A DNA stretch of 64,000 bases from Aldrovandia affinis (taxonomy: Eukaryota; Chordata; Actinopteri; Notacanthiformes; Halosauridae): positions 577,501-641,500 of the forward strand of contig JAINUG010000325.1 in NCBI GenBank assembly GCA_029706075.1. Direction: 5' to 3'. Below are positions 48,465-58,250 of the stretch, piece after piece. Each line of letters starts with the position of its first letter. Position 1 is the stretch's first letter. The notes under the pieces were generated by a model. The model searched no databases, was not told the origin of the DNA, and worked only from the letters and a program-made list of their open reading frames with translations. The position numbers and the translations under genes were made by a program.

Positions 48465-49085
48465 TGTGGCGTCCCCAAGGGTTGGGCGACACTCACTGAC
48501 CTTTCAGAGGGCGTAGGCAAGTGTAAGAACACTGAGGAGGCAGTAATATCAGCAGAAATTATGATTTATTAGACGAACACACACAAAACGCAGGGTGGGG
48601 TCTTTTGGGGAATACGAACACAAAGTCCACAATCCTTGTCTCTTTGTCGATGTCCGTTCCAAATCCAAAATCCAGGTCCAAGTTCCGTTGTCCAGTCCGT
48701 AATCCAATTCCAAGCAATCCAATCCAAACACAAAACAAACACACTTTCAAAACTCTCTCTCAAAAACTCTCTCCAAAAATACTCTAAAAAAATACTCTCC
48801 AAAAATCTCTCTCCAAAAATACTGGCTGGTCAATAGACTTCACAGTTATCTTTTTCTCTCTCTCACTCACCAACTCCTCACAACCACGTTCCTACTCCTC
48901 TCCAAGAACAATGGGCATCAGCCCTTTAAATAGGCCTCCAAAATGGCTTCCAGCTGGTCGTTTGTCCAATTTGCCGTGACTTCGTTCAGGTGTTGCGGTG
49001 GCATGCTGGGAAATGTAGTGAAAATGGCTGCCATGTGTTGGAGGCCAGGCAGCCATTTTGGGGTGCAACCCTTCGGGCCGCCACA
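48465..49085 (-). repeat. 3' LTR (left copy), 621 bp
   Basis: It reads TGTGGCGTCCCCAAGGG...CTTCGGGCCGCCACA on the + strand. On the transcribed minus strand the order is U3 (ZNF143-like and YY1-like motifs), TATTTAAA box (48932-48925), then AATAAA (48570-48565), as expected for U3-R-U5. By eye it differs from the right copy only near 48786 (CTCTAAAAAAA versus CTCTCAAAAAA). Confidence 0.92.
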
Positions 49086-49098
49086 CACCCTCCTCCTC
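49086..49098 (-). other. Polypurine tract candidate
   Basis: The minus strand reads GAGGAGGAGGGTG directly abutting the TGTGGCGG start of the 3' LTR. It overlaps the stop codon of the internal frame, so the reading frame fills the whole interior. Confidence 0.65.
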
Positions 49099-51259
49099 AG
49101 CTCTGACCTCGGGGAGGGCCGAGCGGCCTATGTCCAGCGGCCACCAGGAGGGTCCCCTCTCCAGGTCCACTCAGGAAGTGTCCCCCTGGGTCAAACGTCC
49201 AGAATCCCCAGTCTCCGGTTGCCTGAAAAAATGTCTGGCAGACATTAATGAGTGACGCAAGTTGCTCACCTTTTCTGCCACAAAATGGCCAACAGTGTGT
49301 ACAGGCTCTGGGCTCCATGGACGGAGCGGTCACCGCTCCTGTTCTGGTCTTCACCAGCCCCCATGGCTCCTCCGGTATACGTTGTGCCGTTCGAATCCAG
49401 TGTCCATGCTTCAGCCTTTTCCTCCACATCCCTTTTTCTTTCAGAGGGTCTGGTGGGGTAACTGGGGAAATCATGCTCTTCACAACACTGTTAATTCTCC
49501 CTTTGTCTTTCTTTTCCACATTTTTCTTCAAATCACCTTTCCATGGCCGCCTGTTTTGTTTCCCTTTTTTCTTAATGTGGGAGCTTCTGAACTCCCATTC
49601 TTTTCTCTGTCTGATTAATGTTAGTGAGGGAGATGGACTTACCACGTCAGGAGATGGTCGGGTGCTCAAACAGGCCTCGGCCTTAATTAGGAGGCCTTCC
49701 TCAACCCTATGGTCCCCCCATAGCTCCTCTAGGCCCCCTTGAAGGTCCGGCAGGCTGAGTGGGACTGAGGACCACTGTCCCCACCCCAATGTCTGGTCAT
49801 CATGTCCTCCCAGCTCCGCTGGCTGCGGGACCTCCACCTGCGTGCTAGCGTCTTGGGTGACAGGAACACACTTTACCCAGTCCAGCTCTTCACTCACCCC
49901 TTTCAGTCGGGCTTGTAGGTCCAGCACAGTCTCGGCTTGGACCTTCCATACTTCCCGAAATGCATTCTCTGCGGCCCGCTGCTGGGCTTCCATCTCCGCC
50001 ATTTTCCCCTGAAGCTGTGCGGACTGCTCCAGCTGCAGCTTCTGGACCTGCTCCTGGTGCTCCAGCGCACTCTTCTCCGCCGTCTCATCCGCCTCCTTGA
50101 GTCTGCGCTCGAACCATCCCCTTGGTTCCTCCATGGACTGGATTTGAGCCTGCAGCTCCTCCACCGTCTGCTGTAGGCTCTCCAGCTCCCGAGTGCGGGC
50201 CTTCTCGTTGCGGAGTTGTGAGCGGATCTCCTCCTCGGCGCGGTTCTTGTCCTCGTGCAGGCCGCGCAGCTCCTTCTCGTAGCGCGCCCGCCCGCCCAGC
50301 ACCTCCTTCTCGTGCTGCAGCCGCGCGTCGCTCAGCTCCTCCTTGTGCCGCGATTTCTCCTGCGCCACGTCAATGGCCAGCTCGTCCAGCATGGCCTGGC
50401 GCTTGTCCGCCGTCTTCCTGGTCTCCTCCAGCTCCTGCTGGAGTTTGTCCTTCTCTTGGCCCAGTTCAGTCAGCTGCTCCAGGAGCCGGCTGTTGGCGCG
50501 GTTTACCTCCTGCAGCTGGGAGCTGACGTCATCTCTCTGGGCCAGGAGCTTCTCCTGCTCGGTCTGCCTCTGCTGCAGCTCCACGTTCAGCGCCATTTCC
50601 TGCTCCACACTCTTCTCCAGCTGGGCCAGCTGCTCCCGCAGGGCGTTGGCCTCGACCTGGTGCATATCCCTGCTCTCCTGCTCCACTTGGCACCGGAGTT
50701 GCTCCGCCTCGGACGCATGGTTCTCCGCTGCTTTCCTTAGCTCTGCCTCCTTCTGGGCGAGCCTGGTCTGGGCATCCCCCAAGGCCCTGGCATACTCATC
50801 TGTGGCCCGGTCCTGGGACTCCTGCATGTCCAGACAATGTCGCTGCTCATCCTCACGCATCTGGGTTAGGGTTCTCACCTGCTCTTTGAGCGCCAGGTTG
50901 TGGGACTCGACACGCCTCATCTCATCGCCATGGGACGCCTTCTCCTTTTCTATCTCCGCACCCATGATTCTCACCACTCCCAGGGAGTCCATGTGGTGCT
51001 CCTCTCGCAACTTCATTACTGCCATCATGTGGCGCTCCTCTGAGGCGCTCACCTCCAACTTTGCCTTGCACAGCTCAAGCTGGGCACTCTGCTTCAGCTG
51101 TTGGACCTCACGGAGGGTGACACGCCATTGGTCCTCCACCATGGCTGCCCGTCTCTTCAGTCTCTGCATCTCTTCCATCGTGGAGTCTGTTGCACAAACC
51201 AAACATAAACCCTGCTGCACTACCTCCTCTTGCCTATCTGTGCTGCCCTCTGCCCGCAT
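49097..51259 (-). CDS. Retrotransposon-borne GRIPAP1 (GRASP-1)-like coiled-coil protein
   Basis: One intronless frame of 720 codons from the ATG at 51259 (inside the PBS) to TGA at 49099-49097. A better-placed start may be the ATG at 51178 (ACGATGG context, 693 codons). The frame is also open upstream into the LTR, but from a GTG only. Residue numbers below count from that upstream point (51298). About 41-475 is a near-continuous coiled coil. Within it, 237-405 follows GRIPAP1 closely: [74 protein letters not shown]. Similarity probably extends to about 165 and 450. GRIPAP1 is a host recycling-endosome scaffold that binds GRIP1 and Rab4. Residues about 480-733 are not GRIPAP1: a basic patch (574-600) and a Cys/His-containing stretch [12 protein letters not shown] (665-676) of unknown origin. 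The coding part is GC- and CpG-rich, unlike its flanks. No stop or frameshift. Whether protein is made is unknown. Confidence 0.85.
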   Translation of the reverse strand: MRAEGSTDRQEEVVQQGLCLVCATDSTMEEMQRLKRRAAMVEDQWRVTLREVQQLKQSAQLELCKAKLEVSASEERHMMAVMKLREEHHMDSLGVVRIMGAEIEKEKASHGDEMRRVESHNLALKEQVRTLTQMREDEQRHCLDMQESQDRATDEYARALGDAQTRLAQKEAELRKAAENHASEAEQLRCQVEQESRDMHQVEANALREQLAQLEKSVEQEMALNVELQQRQTEQEKLLAQRDDVSSQLQEVNRANSRLLEQLTELGQEKDKLQQELEETRKTADKRQAMLDELAIDVAQEKSRHKEELSDARLQHEKEVLGGRARYEKELRGLHEDKNRAEEEIRSQLRNEKARTRELESLQQTVEELQAQIQSMEEPRGWFERRLKEADETAEKSALEHQEQVQKLQLEQSAQLQGKMAEMEAQQRAAENAFREVWKVQAETVLDLQARLKGVSEELDWVKCVPVTQDASTQVEVPQPAELGGHDDQTLGWGQWSSVPLSLPDLQGGLEELWGDHRVEEGLLIKAEACLSTRPSPDVVSPSPSLTLIRQRKEWEFRSSHIKKKGKQNRRPWKGDLKKNVEKKDKGRINSVVKSMISPVTPPDPLKEKGMWRKRLKHGHWIRTAQRIPEEPWGLVKTRTGAVTAPSMEPRACTHCWPFCGRKGEQLASLINVCQTFFQATGDWGFWTFDPGGHFLSGPGEGTLLVAAGHRPLGPPRGQS

Positions 51260-51268
51260 TCTCCACCA
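51251..51268 (-). other. Primer binding site candidate (tRNA-Ala-like)
   Basis: Two bases after the 5' LTR, the minus strand reads TGGTGGAGAATGCGGGC. The first nine bases complement the ...UCUCCACCA 3' end of tRNA-Ala, and with one extra A the match continues into ATGC. The spacing and the leading TGG are what LTR elements use. Choice of tRNA is inference. Confidence 0.6.
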
Positions 51269-51806
51269 TATGTGGCGTCCCCAAGGGTTGGGCGACACTC
51301 ACTGACCTTTCAGAGGGCGTAGGCAAGTGTAAGAACACTGAGGAGGCAGTAATATCAGCAGAAATTATGATTTATTAGACGAACACACACAAAACGCAGG
51401 GTGGGGTCTTTTGGGGAATACGAACACAAAGTCCACAATCCTTGTCTCTTTGTCGATGTCCGTTCCAAATCCAAAATCCAGGTCCAAGTTCCGTTGTCCA
51501 GTCCGTAATCCAATTCCAAGCAATCCAATCCAAACACAAAACAAACACACTTTCAAAACTCTCTCTCAAAAACTCTCTCCAAAAATACTCTCAAAAAATA
51601 CTCTCCAAAAATCTCTCTCCAAAAATACTGGCTGGTCAATAGACTTCACAGTTATCTTTTTCTCTCTCTCACTCACCAACTCCTCACAACCACGTTCCTA
51701 CTCCTCTCCAAGAACAATGGGCATCAGCCCTTTAAATAGGCCTCCAAAATGGCTTCCAGCTGGTCGTTTGTCCAATTTGCCGTGACTTCGTTCAGGTGTT
51801 GCGGTG

Positions 51807-51826
51807 GCATGCTGGGAAATGTAGTG
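51807..51826 (-). promoter_or_regulatory. ZNF143/STAF-like site in U3 of the 5' LTR
   Basis: The minus strand reads ACTACATTTCCCAGCATGC, very close to the ZNF143 promoter motif ACTACAnTTCCCAGnATGC. It lies about 70-90 bp upstream of the TATTTAAA box in the transcribed direction. An identical copy is at 49001-49020 in the other LTR. Confidence 0.55.
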
Positions 51827-51838
51827 AAAATGGCTGCC
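51827..51838. promoter_or_regulatory. YY1-like site in U3 of the 5' LTR
   Basis: AAAATGGCTGCC on the + strand, with an inverted GCAGCCATTTTG about 20 bp away. The same pair occurs in the left LTR near 49021-49060. AAnATGGCnGCC is the YY1 core. Binding is not shown. Confidence 0.45.
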
Positions 51839-51891
51839 ATGTGTTGGAGGCCAGGCAGCCATTTTGGGGTGCAACCCTTCGGGCCGCCACA

Positions 51892-51895
51892 ATAC
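51892..51895 (+). repeat. Target duplication ATAC, right copy
   Basis: It matches 48461-48464 exactly. Confidence 0.8.
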
Positions 51896-52270
51896 ATTAA
51901 TTTAATTAATATAATAGTGAATATAATTGGCCTTTTGAAGAAAATATATCCAGACCCAGACAGCACCGAAAGCGCATAACCACTGCCGAGTATTCCATTA
52001 TTTAGACTTTACATTATTTATACTAGAACATTAGTCTGCGTGTCTTTTCTTGTATGACTTTACACGCTCATAGCAGCTGGCTCAAATTGAAACAGAATTC
52101 TGATGGACTGGCAGGTCAATATTTCTGCCTGACAAACTTGACAAATCCTACCTTACATCTCAAATGATAAGTCCCAAATGATTAGTTAGTGGTTTAAAGA
52201 ATTTTGGAAGATTTTCAGGCTCTAAGACATGTGAGGCTCATGTAAATGATTTCCCATCTGCTACGTACTA

Positions 52271-53045
52271 CACTATATGGCCAAAAGTCAGTGGACACCT
52301 GACCATCACGCCTATATGAGCTTGTTGGACATCCCATTCTAAAACCATGGGCATTAATATGGAGTTGGACCCCCCTTTGCGGCTACAATAACCCTTTTAA
52401 ATATAGTCAATTTTTCATTCACAGTTCTGCAATCTAGAGGTTTTACCCAATCTATATTACTTAAATTCTCTCTCATTTTATTAAAGTAAGCTCGTCTAAA
52501 ATTAAAAATTCGAGAGTTAGAGGAGGCTGTTTTAACTTGCCAAAAAATATAAAAAATAACTGCACTGTGGTCACTTGCCCCTATTGGTTCTCCTAACTCT
52601 GTGCTGCAAATTCTATCAGGATTGTTACACAAAACCAGATCCAGTATTGATTTCCCTCTCGTAGGCTGAGTAACAGACTGTACCAAAAAGCAGTCATTGA
52701 CCATATCTAAAAACTCCTCTTCACATTTGCCCTGACCTGTCACTATCTCCCAATTAATAGAGGGGTAATTGAAGTCGCCCATTATTATCGTCTCTCCTTC
52801 AGCACAGATTTGTTTTATGTTACCAAAGAGCGTACTATTTATGTTACTGTCTGAAGCTGGAGGTCTATAGCATACTCCTACAGTATATTAAGGCCCTTTA
52901 CGAACCATTCTGAATTCTAAATGTTTGTCTGTGGAGATTGCATGGCTATGTGCTGGATTTTATGCACCTGTTGGCAATGGGTGTGGCTGAAACACCTGAA
53001 CTCAATAATTAATAGGGGTGTCCACTGACTTTTGGCCATATAGTG
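52271..53045. mobile_element. Tc1-like derivative with TA flanks, split by a LINE fragment
   Basis: The left terminus CACTATATGGCCAAAAGTCA and right terminus TGACTTTTGGCCATATAGTG are near-perfect inverted repeats, with TA at 52269-52270 and 53046-53047. Tc1-type subterminal sequence (GTGGACACCTGACCATCACGCC; GGGGTGTCCACTGA) is present, but no transposase remains. About 52390-52920 is replaced by LINE sequence. Confidence 0.85.
52390..52905 (-). pseudogene. LINE endonuclease fragment (L2/CR1-like) inside the Tc1 derivative
   Basis: Minus strand: VGVCYRPPASDSNIN (about 52880), IIMGDFNYPSINWE (52780s), QPTRGKSILDLVLCN (about 52660) and GASDHSAVIF (about 52580). These are the conserved blocks GDFN and SDH of AP-like LINE endonucleases. 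The ends fall inside Tc1 sequence (GGAGTTGGACCCCCCTTTGCGGCTACAATA at the left). No reverse transcriptase part. Confidence 0.8.
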
Positions 53046-53047
53046 TA

Positions 53048-54326
53048 TATGCAGCGAAACACACAAGTGCGGTGTAGATTGGCTTTTATGCACTGTGCGT
53101 AAATGTGTCCGTTTATGCATAATTCTCCACCCACTCTTCTGCGAGTGCAACGGAATAAATTCCTGAATGAAGAGAAGTTTCATCAATGGTCAGATCTCAA
53201 ATCGGTCCTTGTGGGCCAAGCACCGCTGTTTTTCCACCCTCCCTTTACCTGAGAGTCAGGTGTGAAGACACTCTGGCCAATCAATTGCATTAATTGTTCA
53301 ATTAATTACCTGAGAGAAAGGAAAACCAGGACCTAATTTGTATTCATGTGCCAGATTTGAGGAACCTTGGTCTACAACATCTAACGCAGCTGTCTAACGT
53401 GACCACTGCTAGCAATGTTGTTTCAGCAGCTCTTCAGTTTTGGAGTTAGACATAATGTTCAATTTTTCTTTTAGACATTTGTTTACCTAAGATTAGCCTA
53501 CTGTTATCAGTGATACCATAACATAGAGTTGAGTAATGTTATTTACTCAACTGTTCATGATTTAAGTGTATGCCTACACAAAACTTATTTTCTGTGTCAA
53601 GTGTTAGCTTATTTATTACTGCAGATGTCATGTCATCATTCACAATGTTCATGAAATATTATTACAGAGAAGTGGTTGCTTAAATGGGCAACTAGAAGGA
53701 AATGGTTCCCTTGGCCTCAAATCTTGTCTTCTCTGGCCAACTGGGCAACTATTACTGTCGAGTACTGTGTAGTTCTATGTAGTAAGATGTGCAGATATGC
53801 CAAATTGTGTATTGGGGTTGGCAGGGCATACCCCAAACCTATACAGCACAGAGAGTTTGGTACTTTTCAGGGTCTACCACAGAAATAACTACAATGACTC
53901 TCAAACATTAACTTCTGCACAATTTAACCTCATGTAAACACACAGATTTCAGATACAACTTCACACGGACACACAGCACTTCAGCACTTCTGCTCTTCTG
54001 CTTCTTCATCTTCTGCTCCATCCTAATTTTCCTGCCGATGACATCATCAGACATGCTGCATTACCCCAATTATTAATCCTCCCAATTGGGCAATGTCTAC
54101 TTAAACCAATAACATCATCTCTAGTAGCAAATAGCAGGCAATGCAACAGGTGACATCATTATTTAGACGTATAAGGATGTGCACGTGATACTACTTCAGC
54201 CAATAGAACATGCTCACAAAAACTTGAAACATGCCATATTGCATTTCTATGAGGAGTAGCTTCCTTGCTATCTAATACGTGGGAAATCGAGTTGGCATTA
54301 CCTTATCAACAATCATAGTAAGATGA
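53048..54326. other. Non-coding stretch, no gene recognised
   Basis: A MITE-like segment at about 53210-53380 (TACCTGAGAGTCAGGTG...AATTAATTACCTGAGAG...GAGGAACCTTGG) resembles the 18352 repeat. Nothing else is supported. Confidence 0.45.
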
Positions 54327-54722
54327 ATTTCTGGGACTAAACAACAGACTGGAAGCCATTCATTTCAAATGAGACTTTTCTTCATTCATATTCCTTGAAT
54401 TATTTGTTGATAAACCATTTTATTAAGGAATCGTGTGATCATTTTAAAAAGTACAACATTAAACTACAGCTGCAGGTACCACCGGTCGCTATGAAACATT
54501 GCACTCCCATGGGAGTTGTAGTTCAATATTCATTTAGGCATTTTACTTTTAAGTTGATCACTCGATTCCTTAATAAAAGGGACTTATTAACAGCAAATAA
54601 TTCAACAGCGTCCAAGACTTGTCTCAGTGTTTTAATGGTCACTTTCTTCAATATGACGAAGGAAAGTTTGTGTCCCATTGAAAATGATTGGCTTCAAAGT
54701 TGAGTTTCGTCCCGGAAGGTAC
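54327..54722. mobile_element. Foldback (long inverted-repeat) element, about 0.4 kb
   Basis: The left arm (about 54327-54509) and right arm (about 54510-54722) are diverged reverse complements. TTCTGGGACTAAAC...GAAGCCATTCATTTCAAATG pairs with the inverse of CATTGAAAATGATTGGCTTC...GTTTCGTCCCGGAA. TGAATTATTTG...TTTTATTAAGGAATCG pairs with CGATTCCTTAATAAAA...CAAATAATTCAA. The axis is the perfect palindrome ACTCCCATGGGAGT at 54503-54516. It has no coding capacity. Confidence 0.7.
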
Positions 54723-55102
54723 GTAACTTCAGTTTCCGCTTTCCTTGCGTATACTAACCAAAAGATAAATAGTATTGCTTTTACAAATGTATAATTTCTA
54801 CAGCCAACAAAAATACATTTCTATAATGTATTTCTTTTCATTTCACATGTAAACCCTACATATTGTTTTGTGGCTCTGTAGCTACAATAGATAACTATGG
54901 TAAGTACAAGGTTGACCCTAAATCTCCAGAATAAATGTATACTCTTAAACCAATAAGACGTAGGTATAGCCAGCTATAAAGCCACATCTGTTCTGTTTCA
55001 TTCAGACAGCTAGCTACCTAGCTACACAGCTACAGTACATAACATTTCATTACAACAAGCAACTACTTAGCTTCCTAGCTTCCAGTAGCACAACAAGCCA
55101 TG

Positions 55103-55870
55103 CATAGGGAGCTGATGGAAGAGCAGCGTCAGCAGACCGCACTGATGTGAGCCAAGCTCAGCCAACTGGCAGCTGCCACCGCTGCCGGAGCAACGACAGC
55201 AACAGCGTCCTGTCCCAAACCCAGCTTATTCCTCCTGAAGCTGGCCGAGGTGGACGACATCAAAGCGTACCTCCAGACCTTAAAACGGACAGCACTCCGG
55301 GAAAATTGGCCACCGGAACAACGGGCCAGTCTAATCGCGCCATTTCTGTCAGGAACAGCACAAAAAGCTTAGCAGGATCTAACTTCGGGGCAACTATGAG
55401 GTGCTGAAGAACGAAATATTATGACGCTATGGTTATACCCAAATTCACCGGGCCCAGCGTTTCCATGAATGGACTGCTGAACCCATGTCCTTGTGCTGGA
55501 TACATTCTTGCATTCTCTCCCATTCGAAGCAAAGAAACTAGCGAGTCAAGCTAATCCCCAAAGCACGGACCAACTCATAGAGCTGGTGGAGGGGCACCAG
55601 GCGGCGATGGACGTTTTACGAAGCAGACGACCGCTGAAAACAGATGCAGCCACTCGCTCAAAAGAGTAAAAAAAGACTGATGACACTACCTGGAACACAG
55701 TCAAGGAAGGAGGGAACTCTCACCCTAACTCCCTGAGACGTCGCCCCTTTTTGAACGTAGACAGTAGAAAATGTTTGGACTGCCGCGAACAGGGACATAT
55801 CTCCTGGAACTGCCCGGTGAAAGCATATGGGGAGGACACCATACGCTGCTGGACTTGGGCAGCATGGTGA
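55103..55870 (+). pseudogene. Gag-like region with CCHC knuckle, broken
   Basis: ATG at about 55100 (MHRELMEEQRQQTAL, then a stop). Further on, in shifting frames, are EVDDIKAYLQTLKRTALRENWPPEQRA (about 55247-55330), a gag/SCAN-like helical segment of fish Gypsy elements, and CLDCREQGHISWNC (about 55777-55818), an intact C-x2-C-x4-H-x4-C zinc knuckle. Multiple stops. The role in intact relatives is particle assembly and RNA packaging. Confidence 0.7.
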
Positions 55871-55894
55871 CGCTGGTCCACAGCCCGAAAACAG

Positions 55895-57438
55895 GTGAGA
55901 GTCACCAGCAAAGGAGAGAACCAATGGTGTGCATATCAGGAAGTAGACCCCAATGCATCTACCAAACCTCTATCGGAAGAGGGTCCGGTCAAAGAGGAAC
56001 TGGAAGATGTTGAGAGAGATTTGGTGGAATTGTTTCTGATGGAACACGAGGGGGAGCCCAAACCCACTTTCTTATCAAGCTGGTTCAGGACAGCGCAACT
56101 CGAGGATCCCAATCTGGCTAATGCTCTCCAACAGGTCATGGTCATCGACGGGAAACCCCTCGAGGGGGTAAGTCAAATTGTTTACTCTCACTTTGCGATA
56201 AAAAACAAATTATTATATCAAGTAATAACAAAGAACAATGAATGTATTGAGTTACTATTGGTGCCCAAACAGTATGTACAATCTATCCTTCATTTGGCAC
56301 ATGCTTATATCCTTGGTGCCTGTCTGGGGGTAGAAAAGACATTAGACAGGATACGAAGCTGGTTTCACTGGCCCAGAGTGAAGAAAGCTATTGAAGAGTT
56401 CTGCCACCATTGTCCCGAGTGCCAGTAGGTGGCACCGAGACCGCATTATCGCAGTCCCTTAATCCCCCTCCCAATAATCTCAGTTCCGTTCAGCCGAATT
56501 GCAATGGATCTTCTTGGCCCATTACCCAAGAGTTCCAGAGGGTACCAGTATATCTTAGTCATTGTGGATTACGTCACCAGATACCCTGAAGCCATTCCAC
56601 TGTGCACAATGGCCACCAAGGGAATCAGTGTCAGTGAGTTGACACTGTTATTTTCCCGAATGGGGAACAAGAACAAATATTGACTGATCACGCAACCCCA
56701 TTTACGTCCAGAATAATGAGAGACGTATGAATGAAACCCAACTACAAACCTCAGTATACCACCCACAGACAGATGGACTGGTGGAGAGGTTAAATCACAC
56801 GTTAAAACGTAATGGTGCTTAAAAACGTAATGGAGGCAGATGGGAAAAATTGAGACCAACTGTTGCCATATCTGATGTTTTCTATCAGGGAAGTTCTCCA
56901 GGCCTCAACCGGATTTTCACTGTTCAAGCTGCTGTTTGGGAGATGACCCCACGGACTGCTAGATGTGGCTAAAGAGGTGTGGGAACAGCAACCGTCCCCT
57001 CACTGAACCATGGTGGAACACATGGAGGAAATAAGAGATCGAATGGCAACTCCATGGCCCCAAGTACGTGAACACATACAGGAAGCGCAAAATGCTCAAG
57101 CTTGGGTGTATAACCGCAGAGCTCAGCAATGGGAATTCCAGAGAGGAGAAGACGTGTTGGTGCTAATCCCCAGCTCTGAATGTAAGTTCTTGGTTAAATG
57201 GTACAGACTCTACCAGATAATAGAGAAAGTGGGCCAAGTCAATTACAGGGTCCGACAACTGGGACGCCGAAATATAACCCAATTATATCATATAAATCTG
57301 TTGAAACGGGGCAATGCACGTGAAATACTGTATACCATTGTCCCCAAGATATCTGTTACAGAGATCATGCCTGCCCCCACTGGGGGAGCAACTGAGCCAG
57401 ACCCAGACACAAGACATGCGGGAATTGATAAACAGTAA
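55895..57438 (+). pseudogene. Gypsy-type integrase, broken
   Basis: The H-H-C-C zinc-binding domain is at about 56290-56428 (HLAHAYILGACLGVEKTLDRI, CHHCPECQ), ending at a stop. The core starts at 56429 (AMDLLGPLP, GYQYILVIVDYVTRYPEAIPL), so the first catalytic Asp is present, and then shifts frame after about 56660. TDGLVERLNHTLK-like text (about 56770-56805) is the third core block. The C-terminal domain is at 57010-57438 (RGEDVLVLIPS, HINLLKR). Non-functional because of stops and frameshifts. Confidence 0.8.
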
Positions 57439-58245
57439 CCAGGATGTGTTCTGGTCACACAAACCTTATCCAACACAGCATAATTACCACCCCAGGCGAA
57501 AAGGTAAAGTTACGGCCATATCGCATGCCCGCAGCAAGAAGAGAAGCTATTCGAGTAGAGGTAAAAAATATATACTGGACGCAGGCATCATAAAAACTGC
57601 GTTTGCCACCCCAGAGGGATTGTTTCAGTACAGAAAACTGCCATTCGGCAGTATGAACGTTTGTGGGACTAAGCAGTTATTATAGAAGATTTATACCTAA
57701 CTTTACTTCTCTAGCCAGCCCCCTTACAGATCTAACCAAGAGTCATCTGCTGGACCGGGTAGAGTGGACAGACAGGACAGAAAAAGCATTTCAGGACTTG
57801 AAGAGGTCACTGTGCTCAGGACCCGTGCTGGTGACTCCGGATTTCAATAAAACCTTAATAGTACAAACCAACGCATCAGTAACCAGGGTGGGTGCCGTTC
57901 TGTCCCAGCTACAAGAGGGGGAGGAACACCCAATCAGCAGAAAACTGTTACCTCAAGAACAAAAATACTCAACAGTAGAAAAAGAGTGTCTAGCGATCAA
58001 GTGGGCACTTGAGACTTTGCTGTACTATCTGTTGGGATGGTATTTCACCCTGGTAACGGATCATGCACCACTAGTTTGGATGGCACAAAACAAGGACAGT
58101 AATGCCCGGGTCACGCGGTGGTTTTATCGTTACAACCATTTGCTTTCTCTGTCCTACACAGGTCCGGGGCTGCCCATGGGAATGCCGACGCTCTCTCCAG
58201 GAGGGACGCACTATGGTGTCAGACCTCCCGGTCGGAGCTAAGGGT
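57430..58245 (+). pseudogene. Gypsy-type RT remnant and RNase H, broken
   Basis: Only the end of RT is present: EGLFQYRKLPFGSMNV near 57614-57660, with no catalytic YxDD block visible. RNase H follows at 57663-58241: GLSSYYRRFIPNFTSLASPLTDLT, then VTPDFNKTLIVQTNAS (the usual D of TDAS changed to N), QEQKYSTVEKECLAIKWALE and TDHAPLVWM. Most of the RT has been deleted, consistent with the short gap between the integrase end and this block. Confidence 0.8.
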
Positions 58246-58250
58246 GAGGG

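Larger units (their letters stand above)
48465..51891 (-). mobile_element. Young LTR retrotransposon carrying a GRIPAP1-like host gene
   Basis: A complete 3427-bp element: two 621-bp LTRs (TGTGGCG...CGCCACA), a 4-bp duplication ATAC, a PBS candidate next to the right LTR and a purine tract next to the left LTR. It is therefore transcribed leftward. The 2185-bp interior contains no gag, protease, reverse transcriptase or integrase. It is one open frame from PBS to purine tract, with a GRIPAP1-like coiled coil. The LTRs differ at one position, so insertion is recent. Mobility must have been supplied by another element. The superfamily of the helper cannot be told from this copy. Confidence 0.88.
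51271..51891 (-). repeat. 5' LTR (right copy), 621 bp
   Basis: Same length and ends as the left copy. As the upstream LTR in the direction of transcription it holds the active promoter: TATTTAAA at 51738-51731 and AATAAA at 51376-51371. The last 28 bases are in frame with the internal reading frame, but only through non-ATG codons. Confidence 0.92.

Noticed and set aside
49097..51298. Treating the coiled-coil frame as an ordinary host gene
   Set aside because: It is bounded by LTRs with a target duplication, has no introns, and fills the space from PBS to purine tract.
50343..51305. A 320-codon serine/cysteine-rich open frame on the + strand
   Set aside because: It is the antisense shadow of the coiled-coil frame; codons for Glu/Gln/Leu read backwards give Ser/Leu/Cys. 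PBS, purine tract and promoter all place transcription on the minus strand.
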